This document shows, piece by piece, positions 16,278 through 24,929 of a stretch of DNA of 60,089 nt (positions are counted from its first letter, which is position 1; each line of letters starts with the position of its first letter). This DNA comes from Arthrobacter sp. 18067 (lineage in GTDB: Bacteria > Actinomycetota > Actinomycetes > Actinomycetales > Micrococcaceae), in contig NZ_CACSJJ010000029.1 in the NCBI RefSeq assembly GCF_902706295.1, positions 1-60,089 on the forward strand. The letters run 5' to 3'. A program made the translations under genes and the position numbers. The notes under the pieces were generated by a model. It ran no database searches. It was given only the letters and a program-made list of their open reading frames with translations, and was not told where the DNA came from.

Positions 16278-17015
16278 ATGGAACCCATTGGGAGTGCCGA
16301 ACACATCCGAAGCCTGCACGAATTGATAGTCGGCAGCTCCGACATCCACGGAATTTTGAACGGCTTGACTGGCTTCGCCTCCGATGCGATGAGCAAACTG
16401 GCCGGGGAGAACATCGATTGTGCCCTCACGCTGCGTCGACGCAAACGCACCTCCACTGTTGCTGGTAGCAGTGAGAGGGCAGTTCAGCTGGACAAGATTG
16501 AACAGGCCCTGGGGCAGGGCCCCTGCCTGGAAGCGCTGGACGCCGGCCGTCCGGTGCTGTTGGCAGACGTTGCCACCGACACCAACTGGCCGCAGTACAG
16601 CCGGGCTTTGGCTGCTGAGGGTATCCACAGTGCCTTGGGTGTACCGATGTCCCTCGGTGAGACATCCCAGGCGGTCATCAACTTCTTCGCCCCAAAGGCG
16701 GGTACGTTCACTGATGCTGTGATAGCCGAAGCTGCCGCGTTCACAGAGGTCACGGGAAGTACTTTGCGTCTGGCAATCAGGATCGAAACTGTGGAGCAAC
16801 TCAACGCGGACCTGAAGACGGCGATGTCCTCCAGGACCGTCATTGACCTTGCCTGCGGCGTCATTATGGCCCAGAACCGTTGCAGCCAGGACGAGGCCTT
16901 CGAGTTCCTGACCAAGGCCTCGAGCCACAGAAACAAGAAACTCCACGCCGTCGCAACGGACATCATCGCGCACTTGAGCGGCAGCACCGAAAGCCATTTG
17001 CGCTTCGAGGACTGA
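16278..17015 (+). CDS. GAF and ANTAR domain RNA-binding regulator
   Basis: 245 residues from ATG 16278. A GAF-type sensor domain spans about 15-165 (LTLRRRKRTSTVAGSSE, LGQGPCLEALDAGRPVLL, HSALGVPMSLG). An ANTAR domain follows at about 180-235 (LKTAMSSRTVIDLACGVIMAQNRCSQDEAFEFL), the module that binds paired hairpins in nascent RNA to prevent termination. Such one-component proteins are common in actinobacteria, and their signals are mostly unknown. The gene stands alone, converging on a LysR gene with a 1-nt gap, so its targets must be elsewhere. The start appears leaderless. Confidence 0.9.
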   Translation: MEPIGSAEHIRSLHELIVGSSDIHGILNGLTGFASDAMSKLAGENIDCALTLRRRKRTSTVAGSSERAVQLDKIEQALGQGPCLEALDAGRPVLLADVATDTNWPQYSRALAAEGIHSALGVPMSLGETSQAVINFFAPKAGTFTDAVIAEAAAFTEVTGSTLRLAIRIETVEQLNADLKTAMSSRTVIDLACGVIMAQNRCSQDEAFEFLTKASSHRNKKLHAVATDIIAHLSGSTESHLRFED

Positions 17016-17016
17016 A

Positions 17017-17868
17017 TCAGCGATACAACCCCATCAGCAGTTCCACAACCTGTCCACGCTCGCGCGGTGGATCCTTCGTGGACCAAGCCGCATAGACCGG
17101 CACCGGCGGGGCGTCGCGCACGGGGCGGTAGACCAGGCCCCGACGGCGGTATTGATGTGCCGTGGACTCGGCGGTGATGCCGCGGGCCTTTCCGCTGCCG
17201 ATCACGTTCAACCAGTCGTCAATGTCGTGGACGGGTATCACTTCCTGCGGGCGCGCATGTTCTGGCCAGAGTTCCACACTGGTGCTGCCCGTTCGAAGGT
17301 CCATGGCAACCGCCCGCTGGGCGATCTGCGCCAACGTCACGGACCGCTTTGGAGCCAGCGGATCGTCCGACGACATGGAGCAGTACCGCTTCTCCTCACC
17401 AATGCGGACATGCCCGACGCCGGTCGCCTCCGGCAAGCGGCGAAGGATGGCGAGGTCCGTGCTTCCGTCGCTGAGGCCCCCGGTAGGCGTGTTGGAACGG
17501 ACGAGTTGCAGCTCTGTCGAGGGGAACGCAGCAGCCCAGCGACGCTGGAACTCGGTGGTGTGCTCGCCCAGCGCAGACCAGGCATAGCCGATCCGTACGT
17601 GTCCGGTCCCTGCCCGGGCATCACGTTCGAGGTCTGCCATGAGTGAAAGGATGCGCCGCGCCTTGGCCAGAACGCCTTCGCCTGAGGTGGTCAGGCTGAC
17701 GCTCCGTGTTGTGCGCTCCACAAGCTTCACCCCGAGTGACTGTTCCAAGGCTGCGATGTTGCGGGAAACGGCGGCCTGGGACATGTGTAGTTCGATAGCG
17801 GCGTCGGTAAACGTGCCCTCCTCCACCACGGCGACCAAGCACCGCAGCTGCCTCAGTTCTACGTCCAT
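17017..17868 (-). CDS. LysR family transcriptional regulator
   Basis: 283 residues. The N-terminal winged helix-turn-helix is typical (VELRQLRCLVAVVEEGTFTDAAIELHMSQAAVSRNIAALEQSL). The effector domain extends from about 90 and includes VRIGYAWSALGEH. It is divergent from the EamA exporter at 17954, with 85 nt between them, and likely controls it. The ATG at 17868 is preceded by TAAGAT with a 6-nt gap and no ribosome site, so the mRNA is probably leaderless. Confidence 0.92.
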   Translation of the reverse strand: MDVELRQLRCLVAVVEEGTFTDAAIELHMSQAAVSRNIAALEQSLGVKLVERTTRSVSLTTSGEGVLAKARRILSLMADLERDARAGTGHVRIGYAWSALGEHTTEFQRRWAAAFPSTELQLVRSNTPTGGLSDGSTDLAILRRLPEATGVGHVRIGEEKRYCSMSSDDPLAPKRSVTLAQIAQRAVAMDLRTGSTSVELWPEHARPQEVIPVHDIDDWLNVIGSGKARGITAESTAHQYRRRGLVYRPVRDAPPVPVYAAWSTKDPPRERGQVVELLMGLYR

Positions 17869-17874
17869 GACGTC

Positions 17875-17880
17875 ATCTTA
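17875..17880 (-). promoter_or_regulatory. -10 element of leaderless LysR promoter
   Basis: Minus-strand TAAGAT ends 6 nt before the LysR start codon. The rest of the 85-nt divergent gap is AT-richer (GTATAAATAG near 17895) and should hold the LysR operator. Confidence 0.55.
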
Positions 17881-17941
17881 TTCATGCGCTGAGCGTATAA
17901 ATAGCGTTGCCTGTGCATTTAGTGGAAGCCCGGTCCAAGCG

Positions 17942-17947
17942 CAGACT
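17942..17947 (+). promoter_or_regulatory. Probable -10 element of the EamA gene
   Basis: CAGACT lies 6 nt before the ATG at 17954 and there is no ribosome site, matching the spacing of the other leaderless genes here. The hexamer itself is a weak match. Confidence 0.4.
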
Positions 17948-17953
17948 TTCCCC

Positions 17954-18847
17954 ATGATCGAGACCAGTGCAGCGGGCACGCAGCCTTCCCGCAAAGCAGG
18001 CGGAGCGGCCACCCTCGTGGCCAGCGCCCTGTCGAACCAGCTCGGTGCCGCGACTGGTTCGCTCGCCTTCCCGGTCATGGGGCCCGTCGGCGTGGTTGCG
18101 GTCCGCCAGCTCGTGGCCGCCATAGTGCTTTTACCGCTGGTCCGGCCACGGTTGCGCGAACTGGGCTGGTCCCAGTGGTGGCCCGTACTCCTTCTCGCTC
18201 TATCTTTTGGGACCATGAACCTTGGCTTGTACGCGTCCATTCAAAGGATCGGCCTCGGCTTGGCCGTGACGCTGGAGTTCCTGGGCCCGCTCGCTGTGGC
18301 CTTGATCAGCTCGCGCCGGCAGGGCAGCGCCGTATGTGCGCTGGCGGCAGCCATTGGAGTCGTCGCAATAGCGCAGCCCGAGGCGTCGATGGATTTTGTG
18401 GGCATCGGATTCGGGCTGGTCGCGGCGTGCAGCTGGGCGGCCTACATTCTCCTCAACAGGACGGTCGGACGACGCATCCGGGGGATTCAAGGGACAGCAG
18501 CGGCAACGGGGGTGTCCGCCATGCTGTTCCTGCCAGTCGCCGTGGCGATTTTCGTGAGTCAGCCCGTGGACGGGTTCTCTGTCCTTTGCGCGGTGGGTGC
18601 CGGAATCCTGGCATCGGTGCTGCCGTACGTGGCCGACCTGATCGCGCTCCGGAGGGTTACGGCCAATCTTTTTGGCGTGCTCATGAGCATCAATCCTGTG
18701 TTTGCCGCGGTCATCGGGGCTGTAGCCCTGCATCAGGACCTTGCCGTGGGGCAGTGGGCCGGGATCGGTTTGATCGTCGCAGCCAATGCGGCCGTCCTGC
18801 TGCTCAGTGGACATGGGGAGAGGCGGCGGCAGCGGGAATTGGGGTGA
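17954..18847 (+). CDS. EamA/DMT-family exporter (RhtA-like)
   Basis: 297 residues from ATG 17954; the open frame back to 17639 lies over the LysR gene and is not real. There are ten hydrophobic helices in two EamA halves, with family features such as NQLGAATGSLAFPVMGPVGVVAVRQL, LGLAVTLEFLGPLAVAL and VLPYVADLIALRRVTANLFGVLMSINPVFAAVIG. The second half closely resembles RhtA-type threonine/homoserine exporters. The divergent LysR gene is its probable regulator, a usual arrangement for amino-acid exporters. The substrate is not shown by the sequence. Confidence 0.9.
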   Translation: MIETSAAGTQPSRKAGGAATLVASALSNQLGAATGSLAFPVMGPVGVVAVRQLVAAIVLLPLVRPRLRELGWSQWWPVLLLALSFGTMNLGLYASIQRIGLGLAVTLEFLGPLAVALISSRRQGSAVCALAAAIGVVAIAQPEASMDFVGIGFGLVAACSWAAYILLNRTVGRRIRGIQGTAAATGVSAMLFLPVAVAIFVSQPVDGFSVLCAVGAGILASVLPYVADLIALRRVTANLFGVLMSINPVFAAVIGAVALHQDLAVGQWAGIGLIVAANAAVLLLSGHGERRRQRELG

Positions 18848-18879
18848 GAGAACGCCAATCACGACGGCGGACGCTGACG

Positions 18880-19176
18880 TTAGGCGGCTTCGTCACCACG
18901 GATGCGCGGCGGCGGGCGCGTCGCACCGCCGTCGGACTTCTCTGGCTTACTCAACTGTCGGTAGGCACGGGGAGTCGTCGCGGCGATGTTCCGCTTAGCG
19001 CCGCGGCCTAAGAGGGCCAAACTGATGATCGGTGCAAACAGTAGGAGCAGCAGGATGCTGCCCGTACCGGCCACGGCCGCCAGGAACACCAGTCCTGCCA
19101 TGAACAACAGGCGGATGTCCGGCGCTTCGGGCAACACAAAGGCGGCCGTCATGGCCATTCCGTGGGGTGAGTTCAC
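18880..19176 (-). CDS. Hypothetical small membrane protein
   Basis: 98 residues with two adjacent hydrophobic helices (about 24-40 and 40-57: LLFMAGLVFLAAVAGTGSILLLLLFAPIISLALLG split by small residues), then a basic, Pro-rich soluble tail. No known family. It is convergent with the EamA gene. Codon use fits the neighbours. Confidence 0.6.
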   Translation of the reverse strand: MNSPHGMAMTAAFVLPEAPDIRLLFMAGLVFLAAVAGTGSILLLLLFAPIISLALLGRGAKRNIAATTPRAYRQLSKPEKSDGGATRPPPRIRGDEAA

Positions 19177-19272
19177 ATCGTGCTCCTGGGCGCATCCGTT
19201 GGCAGTTTTTCCGTCTACTGATAAGTGAGTGGAACCTGCGGAATGTGATGCCGTTTCAGGAGGCCTTGTTGA

Positions 19273-19989
19273 TCAGGGACGGCGCAACGGCATGTCCTTG
19301 GCCAGTTTGACCACGATCTTCTTGTCGTTGCCAGGGTCCAGGGGGTCGTACCAGAGGGTGGTCTCCTGACCGTCCAGTACAGGCTCGGCGGCAGTAATCA
19401 GCAAGGGGCGCTGGACCCAGCGTTGGGTCCCCATCGAATCGTGGAAAGTGAAAGTTACCGTGGTGAGGATCTTGGCGCTATCGCTAAAGGAGAGGTACCC
19501 CTTGTCGGTGACCCGTGCGGAGGTCATGGTGCCGGTGCTCATCACGGTCGCTTCGCGGTGCGCGATGGCCCTGCGGGTCCTTGCTCCGATGATTCCCAGG
19601 ATGCCGAGGAACAAGGAGATGGCCAGGCAACCGGCGCCCACCCAGGTGAGCATCGGCGTCATCCCCGGCTGGACCGCGACTGCTGCTACTCCGAGCGAGG
19701 CGCCAAGCCACGCCAGGGTTCCGCCAAGGGCTAGCCCGAGTTTGCTGTGCTTCATGGCCACGGCAGTCCACGCGATGGAGCTCAGGACCAGAACCGGGAT
19801 GCTTGAAATGATCGCGATCAGGGCCAGGGCCGGCGGTTCGACCCCGTCAAACAGCGCCAAGTGTGGCCAGCCGTACCCTGCGGCGAATCCGCCGATGAAT
19901 TGGAAGGCCAGCGCCAGCACGACACTGACCGGACCGGGGCGTTCGTTCGCGCGGAGTTTCCTGAGGGCAATGGGGTCCACGGTGCTCAT
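19273..19989 (-). CDS. DUF3592-like membrane protein
   Basis: 238 residues from ATG 19989; a GTG at 20013 would add eight residues. Four helices lie in the first 150 residues (VLALAFQFIGGFAAGYG, LALIAIISSIPVLVLSSIAW, two more near 80-130). A soluble C-terminal domain with SARVTDKGYLSFSD, TVTFTFHDSMGTQRWVQRPL and TTLWYDPLDPGNDKKIVV follows. This layout and the WYDP..P motif are typical of DUF3592-type proteins of unknown function. It is a single gene with no operon partner. Confidence 0.7.
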   Translation of the reverse strand: MSTVDPIALRKLRANERPGPVSVVLALAFQFIGGFAAGYGWPHLALFDGVEPPALALIAIISSIPVLVLSSIAWTAVAMKHSKLGLALGGTLAWLGASLGVAAVAVQPGMTPMLTWVGAGCLAISLFLGILGIIGARTRRAIAHREATVMSTGTMTSARVTDKGYLSFSDSAKILTTVTFTFHDSMGTQRWVQRPLLITAAEPVLDGQETTLWYDPLDPGNDKKIVVKLAKDMPLRRP

Positions 19990-20013
19990 GGGCCCTATTA
20001 AACAGGGCATCAC

Positions 20014-20455
20014 CTGCTCGCGTCCCGGGGCGAACCCGCCGGATTCGGCGGAATTGGGGTCGCTGCAGTGCTCGGCCGCGTATCTGGGAGAGTGTGCTCA
20101 ATGGGCCACGGGGTTGTCTGATTGCGCGCCCAAAAACAATTCTTGAAACACTGCGTCACGTTTTCGCAGGTCAAAGCACATATTCAGTGCCCATGTCGCT
20201 GAACTGCGGACTGCGCCGTTGCCCTTTTCGGCCGCGTTGCAGTTCATCGACGGAGTTAGCAGCGATGGGTGTGGCGGGTTCTGGGGCCCGCCCGGGGCGC
20301 CGTCGCTGCGTAAATCGGGCTAGTGCGGTCGGTCGTCTGAGTCGCGACCGACCGCACGATCCGGTCGACGGCTGAATTGTGAGCGCAATCAGGTGTTTCA
20401 AGACGGTTTGGCCAAAGTCTGGTGAATTCCGGAGATGTAAACCTAAACTGACCGC
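20014..20455. other. Gene-poor stretch with one GC-rich hairpin
   Basis: No convincing gene in 442 nt; reading frames here are short and of poor composition. A hairpin at 20323-20357 pairs GTGCGGTCGGTCG with its complement around a 7-nt loop; it has no U-run. The right end carries the promoter of the lipoprotein gene. Confidence 0.5.
20444..20449 (+). promoter_or_regulatory. -10 element of leaderless lipoprotein promoter
   Basis: TAAACT ends 6 nt before the ATG at 20456, so transcription should begin at the start codon. No ribosome site is seen. Confidence 0.5.
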
Positions 20456-20836
20456 ATGGCGCAGACCCAGACTCGCATTTTCCGCGCTGTTTCCCTGGCA
20501 TTTGTTGCTGCCGCCTTCCTGGCAGGCTGTGCGGGAAGCGGCACCAGTCCTTTCGTCGGGGTCTGGGGTGACACCAGCGACACCAAGCAACCGTCCCTCG
20601 ACATGAAGTCCGACGGCAGTGCCACCGGAACTGACGGCTGCAACAGGCTGGTCGGATCCTGGAAAGAAGACGGCAAAACCATCACGTTCGGGGGTTTTTC
20701 GTCCACTCGCATGGCTTGTGAAGGTGTTGATACGTGGCTGTCGAATGCCGCGACCGCCAAGATCCAGGAAGACGGAAAGTTGGCTGTGTTTGGCCAGGGC
20801 GGGGATGAGCTCGGCACGCTTGCTCCCGGCAAATAG
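20456..20836 (+). CDS. META-domain-like lipoprotein
   Basis: 126 residues with a lipoprotein signal: basic start, hydrophobic 10-22, lipobox LAGC (Cys23). The mature part is a small beta domain with VGVWGD, SDGSATGTDGCNRLVGSW and FSSTRMACEGVDTWL, matching META/HslJ-type folds; the paired cysteines in GTDGCNR and MACEG are typical. It is a surface-anchored protein of unknown function in actinobacteria. Glutaminase begins about 35-50 nt later on the same strand. Confidence 0.85.
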   Translation: MAQTQTRIFRAVSLAFVAAAFLAGCAGSGTSPFVGVWGDTSDTKQPSLDMKSDGSATGTDGCNRLVGSWKEDGKTITFGGFSSTRMACEGVDTWLSNAATAKIQEDGKLAVFGQGGDELGTLAPGK

Positions 20837-20871
20837 CGAGTGCCTCACGATCAGGGTTTGCGAACCAATCT

Positions 20872-21891
20872 TTGGGGGCGGCTGTGTTGGATTCAAATGT
20901 TGAAGGCGTTGAGCAGTCGGTCTCAACGGGAACATTGCCCGGCTGGGAGCAGGTTGATTCGCTGGTAGTCGAGTCGCATGAGCGCAATCTTGTGTGCAAG
21001 GACGGCGCAGTCGCAGACTACATTCCTGCCTTGGCAAATGCCGATCCGGAACTCTTCGGCGTCTGCGTGGTGGAAGTGGATGGTGGAGTGCATGTCGCCG
21101 GCGATACGAACGTGGAGTTTTCCATACAATCCATTTCCAAGGCTTTCGTTTATGCCTTGGTCTGCGAGGAATTCGGACATGCCGCTGTGGCCGACCTTGT
21201 GGGCGTGAACAACACCGGCCTGGCGTTCAACTCGGTGATCGCCCTTGAGCTCAACGATGGGCATCCCATGAACCCCATGGTCAACGCAGGCGCGCTGGCC
21301 ACCACGGCACTGATGCCCGGCACTACTCCCGATGAGCAGTGGGAGGCCATTCACTCAGGACTGTCGGCTTTCGCGGGGCGGGACTTGGTGCTGGATGAGG
21401 AGGTGTACCAGTCCGAGGCAGCCACCAACATCCGCAACCGCGCCATTGCCCGCCTCCTGGAAAGCTACGGGAGGGTCGGCCGCGATCCGATGGAAGTGGT
21501 GGACGTCTATACCAGGCAATGCGCACTCCGGGTCAGTGCCCGCGACCTCGCCATCATGGGCGCCACACTCGCCGACGGCGGCGTCAACCCTGTGACAGGC
21601 AAGCGGGTGGTCTCAGCGGACGTATGCCGGGACACCCTGGCGATCCTTGCGGCCAACGGACTGTACGAAAAGTCGGGGGAATGGCTGTTCGAGATCGGGC
21701 TCCCGGGTAAGTCCGGAGTTTCCGGTGGCCTGCTCACCGTGTCTCCCGGCAAGGCCGGAATCGGCGCCTTCTCTCCACGGCTCGATCCCGCCGGCAACAG
21801 TGTTCGTGGCCAGCAGGCCACAGCGTATCTCTCCCGCGTCCTGGGCCTGAACATCTTCGCTTCCCAAGCGCACGGTCAACCAAACGATTGA
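20872..21891 (+). CDS. glsA: Glutaminase (serine-type, GlsA family)
   Basis: 339 residues as drawn from TTG 20872; GTG 20884 or TTG 20887 are alternatives and a GGGGGC site favours the later ones. The enzyme hydrolyses glutamine to glutamate and ammonia. The catalytic Ser-x-x-Lys pair is in FSIQSISKAF. Other family blocks are GDTNVEFS, PMNPMVNAGA, NRAIARLLESYGR, ARDLAIMGATLADGG, EWLFEIGLPGKSGVSGG and FSPRLDPAGNSVRG. Full catalytic domain, no STAS extension. Convergent with the DUF6855-like gene. Confidence 0.94.
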   Translation: MGAAVLDSNVEGVEQSVSTGTLPGWEQVDSLVVESHERNLVCKDGAVADYIPALANADPELFGVCVVEVDGGVHVAGDTNVEFSIQSISKAFVYALVCEEFGHAAVADLVGVNNTGLAFNSVIALELNDGHPMNPMVNAGALATTALMPGTTPDEQWEAIHSGLSAFAGRDLVLDEEVYQSEAATNIRNRAIARLLESYGRVGRDPMEVVDVYTRQCALRVSARDLAIMGATLADGGVNPVTGKRVVSADVCRDTLAILAANGLYEKSGEWLFEIGLPGKSGVSGGLLTVSPGKAGIGAFSPRLDPAGNSVRGQQATAYLSRVLGLNIFASQAHGQPND

Positions 21892-21904
21892 TGGCCCGGG
21901 CGGC

Positions 21905-22312
21905 CTACTTCGTGACGGCCCGCATGGTGTTGTTCCGCTTTTCGTGGGTGAGCTCAGCCAAACCGAGCGCCTCCAGCAGCGGCGGCATGTACATTCCGAA
22001 CCGGCCACGGTAGCCCTTGCGGAGCCCGTACCAACCACCCACGGGGTTGCTTTCGCTGCGGCCCCAGGCTTCGACGGTTCCAGGGACGGCGTCTTTGCCT
22101 TCGTCAGCGGCACCCAAGGGAACCCAATCGCCTTGTTCCACGAGCCATGCATGAAGGTCCTCTATGGCGCGCAGATGGTAGAGCAATTTGGTGGATCCCA
22201 CCTGGCAAACAAGGGCAGGCGGATCTGCGGCTTCGTCCTTATACATGGTGTAGCCGGAGGATCCCGGGGGAGTGGTGAGTTGCCAAGGATCGTCTTTGGT
22301 TCCAGCGGCCAT
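21905..22312 (-). CDS. DUF6855-like hypothetical protein
   Basis: 135 residues from ATG 22312 (MAAGTKDDPW). The soluble sequence has DPWQLTTPPGSSGYTMYKD, VCQVGSTKLLYHLRAIEDLHAWL and NPVGGWYGLRKGYRGRFGMYMPPLLEALGLAE. These match a family of conserved actinobacterial proteins (I recall it as DUF6855) without known function. No signal peptide or helix. The MFS gene lies 30 nt away, upstream on the same strand, and the two may be co-transcribed. Confidence 0.75.
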   Translation of the reverse strand: MAAGTKDDPWQLTTPPGSSGYTMYKDEAADPPALVCQVGSTKLLYHLRAIEDLHAWLVEQGDWVPLGAADEGKDAVPGTVEAWGRSESNPVGGWYGLRKGYRGRFGMYMPPLLEALGLAELTHEKRNNTMRAVTK

Positions 22313-22342
22313 GGGTGTGTCCTTCCTGAGGTAGTGCACACG

Positions 22343-23647
22343 CTACACAGAGTCGGGCTGCGTGTCTGCAGGTTCCGGATCCTCGGCACCGGAGGTCAAC
22401 GGGTTCTCGATCTCATCAGTTGTCATGCGTGCTGCAAAGAGCGCCACGAAGGCCATGATGGGGCACGCCAAGCCACCAATAAAGAAGATCAGCCAGATGG
22501 GAACAACCTCCGCGACCGGGCCGGCGAGAGCCATGGACACCGGCATCAGAGCCAGGGAAACAAAAAAGTCCAAACTGGAAATCCGGCCCAATAAATGCCG
22601 TGGCACCCGCCGCTGCAACAACGTGCCCCAGATGACTGTTCCGATCCCCTCTGTGACTCCGAAGATGAGCATGGCAGCCCCGAGCATCCAGAAGCTGTCC
22701 ATGAAACCAATGGCAGCAACCGGCAGGCTCCCCAAGCCCCATGTCACAACCATGACTGTCAGGTAGCGGCGGGGGAGGCGTAGGGATGCCGTTGCCAGTG
22801 CAGCTATGGCGCTGCCGACGCCCATGATGGCCAGGAGGAAGCCGAACATCCTTGAGTCGCCTCCCAACTGGTCTTGGACCACGAAGGGAAGCAGGACCTC
22901 GATTGGACCGATCAGGAACAGTACGGACAGGCATGCCCAAATCAGGGTCCACAGCAGCCATGGGGTGCGGATGGTGTAGCTGAATCCTTCCCGGAGGTCC
23001 TTGAAGAGGGACGATTTTGCCGGTGTCCCGCCCGTATCGGGGGAATACGGACCAAGCGTTTGGCGGCTCAGGAAGTTCACGATCCCGAACGCCAGCAGAT
23101 GGCAGACAGCAACCCCTGCGACAGCGTGTGCCGGAGACAGTGCAGCAACCAGGATCCCCGCAAGGGCAGGGCCGGCGGCCTGCTGCAGAACCGGCCGCAC
23201 AGTGCCTTCCAGGCCATTGGCTGCCAGGAGATCGTCCGCAGGCAGGATGCGCGGCAGGATGGCCGAGTAGGCGGGGAAGAAGAACGCCTGTCCAACGCCC
23301 AGGACGAAAGCGCCGATGGCCAGGTGCCACAGCTGCAGGACATTGAGCATGGCCAGCGCCGTAACCGTAGCGATAACGGCAAGGTTGGCACCCTCCACCG
23401 CGATGATCAGGAGCCGCTGCGGGAGCCTATCGGCCGCGATGCCTCCTGCCAGCACGAACCCCACCAAACCGACGCTGGCAGCCGTAGCAACCAACGACAA
23501 CTCAAGCGGGCCTCCACCGAGGTGGATCACTTCATAGACCATCGCCACTGCCCACATGCCGGATCCGAAGATGGAGATGGACAGCGCGGAAATCAGCACC
23601 CGGAATTCCCGGTGTGCAAAGGGACGCAGCGCCCTCAACGCGGCCAT
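22343..23647 (-). CDS. MFS transporter, EntS/MFS_3-like exporter
   Basis: 434 residues, twelve predicted helices, beginning REFRVLISALSISIFGSGMWA, with the inter-helix motif GGIAADRLPQRLLI and GVGQAFFFPAYSAILPRILP, features of the EntS-type group that exports drugs or siderophores. The C-terminus is hydrophilic. No regulator is adjacent. Substrate unknown; the iron region 14 kb away is not linked to it. Confidence 0.88.
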   Translation of the reverse strand: MAALRALRPFAHREFRVLISALSISIFGSGMWAVAMVYEVIHLGGGPLELSLVATAASVGLVGFVLAGGIAADRLPQRLLIIAVEGANLAVIATVTALAMLNVLQLWHLAIGAFVLGVGQAFFFPAYSAILPRILPADDLLAANGLEGTVRPVLQQAAGPALAGILVAALSPAHAVAGVAVCHLLAFGIVNFLSRQTLGPYSPDTGGTPAKSSLFKDLREGFSYTIRTPWLLWTLIWACLSVLFLIGPIEVLLPFVVQDQLGGDSRMFGFLLAIMGVGSAIAALATASLRLPRRYLTVMVVTWGLGSLPVAAIGFMDSFWMLGAAMLIFGVTEGIGTVIWGTLLQRRVPRHLLGRISSLDFFVSLALMPVSMALAGPVAEVVPIWLIFFIGGLACPIMAFVALFAARMTTDEIENPLTSGAEDPEPADTQPDSV

Positions 23648-23747
23648 CCCACTAGCCTAAACCTGCGCGATGACGCTGTGGAAGCCGCGTTGGTGCTGTG
23701 GCCGGCGCCCGGGTGACCGGAACGAAGTGCGGGAGGAAGCTAAGTCA

Positions 23748-23912
23748 TTAAGCGCCCGACGGCGGGGCGTCGTCGTCGTCGAAGTCCGGACCTTCTGCAG
23801 GGTCCTGGCTATGCAAACCGGTATCGTGCGAAACCCAGCCCTCCGTTTCACCCTCCGCTGGAGCGTCGGTGTGGTGCCGGATGACGTGTTCGTTCTTATC
23901 CGAGGCCTTCAT
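23748..23912 (-). CDS. Short acidic hypothetical protein
   Basis: 54 residues from ATG 23912 (MKASDKNEHVIRHH). The start is chosen because AGGAAG lies 8 nt upstream on the minus strand; a longer in-frame extension to 24017 lacks such a site. The chain is hydrophilic, with a very acidic end (GPDFDDDDAPPSGA). No family recognised. The opposite-strand reading frame is only an extension of the next gene and looks less natural. Confidence 0.55.
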   Translation of the reverse strand: MKASDKNEHVIRHHTDAPAEGETEGWVSHDTGLHSQDPAEGPDFDDDDAPPSGA

Positions 23913-24110
23913 AACGGATACTTCCTGTCCTTGCTGGACTGCTTCCGTGAGTGCACCCCAGTCTACGCCGCGGGGGCTCCTTTGTGGGGTGCGCTCTGCG
24001 CGGAATCCTGTCCACATAGGGCCCTCTGCAGGTCTCGCATGTCAGGGGCGTGGCATAGGCTGAATCCAGCAGTTCCCCGTGAAACGACTAACTGCCAAGG
24101 AGAGGTGAAG

Positions 24111-24929
24111 ATGCCAAAGCGACCCAACCCGGCGGTGAAAATCGCCCAGGAAACAGCCCACAACGCTGTGTTTGATGAGCAAGGCAACACCAAGCCCGGA
24201 GTGCATAACGTGTTGCTGAAAGCGGTGGAAGTCCAGCGCCCACTGGTCCTGGCCAACCTCCGCAGGCTCCAACGCCGGCACCCTAACGACTCACCGGCAC
24301 AGCTTGCCGCGAAACTGGAGCGCCACTACCTGCTGGCCATCTCCGGTGGGGGAGCAGCGGTGGGTGCCACCGCCGTCGTGCCCGGTATCGGAACCGCAGC
24401 ATCGCTGGGACTTTCAGCGCTCGCAACAGTGGGCTTCCTGGAGACGACTGCGCTGTACGCGTCGTCCCTGGCCGAACTCCATGGCATCCGCCTGACCGAC
24501 CCCGTGCGGGCACAAACCATGGTTATGGCCATCATGTTGGGCGAGGAAGGCACGTCCATGCTCGGGGCGCTGAGTGGACAGTCACTGGGGCGCGGCAAGG
24601 GCGTCACCAACGCGTGGGGCAGGACGCTTACCAAGAAGATTCCAGGCAGCGGCTTTGGGGTCATCCGTGACACTATCCAGCGGGCATTCCTCAAGAGCCT
24701 CGTGAAGCGGCAAGGTTCCGCATTCCTGGGCCGCGCCCTGCCGTTCGGTGTAGGTGCAGTGGTAGGTGGTGCGGGCAACCTGATGATGGGCCGTGCCGTG
24801 GTGTCCACCGCCAAGGATGCGTTCGGCCCTCTGCCTGACACCGTCCCGGGCGAACTGCTCCCGAACGCACCCAAAAACGCTCTGATCAACCCAACGCTGG
24901 AAGGCGGTAGCAGTGGACCTGAACGCTGA
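24111..24929 (+). CDS. Hypothetical membrane-associated protein (EcsC-like glycine-rich core)
   Basis: 272 residues from ATG 24111, preceded by AAGGAGAGGTG; the open frame further upstream has poor composition and is rejected. Residues about 70-115 are glycine/alanine-rich and hydrophobic (GGGAAVGATAVVPGIGTAAS), and a second such stretch lies at 205-240 (LPFGVGAVVGGAGNLMMG). This resembles EcsC-type membrane-associated proteins, but the match is loose. Its 3' end overlaps pxpA by 17 nt. Confidence 0.75.
   Translation: MPKRPNPAVKIAQETAHNAVFDEQGNTKPGVHNVLLKAVEVQRPLVLANLRRLQRRHPNDSPAQLAAKLERHYLLAISGGGAAVGATAVVPGIGTAASLGLSALATVGFLETTALYASSLAELHGIRLTDPVRAQTMVMAIMLGEEGTSMLGALSGQSLGRGKGVTNAWGRTLTKKIPGSGFGVIRDTIQRAFLKSLVKRQGSAFLGRALPFGVGAVVGGAGNLMMGRAVVSTAKDAFGPLPDTVPGELLPNAPKNALINPTLEGGSSGPER

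Noticed and set aside
23670..24110. N-terminal extension of the 272-residue membrane protein
   Set aside because: Composition is poor (Arg/Cys-rich) and a strong ribosome site directly precedes ATG 24111.
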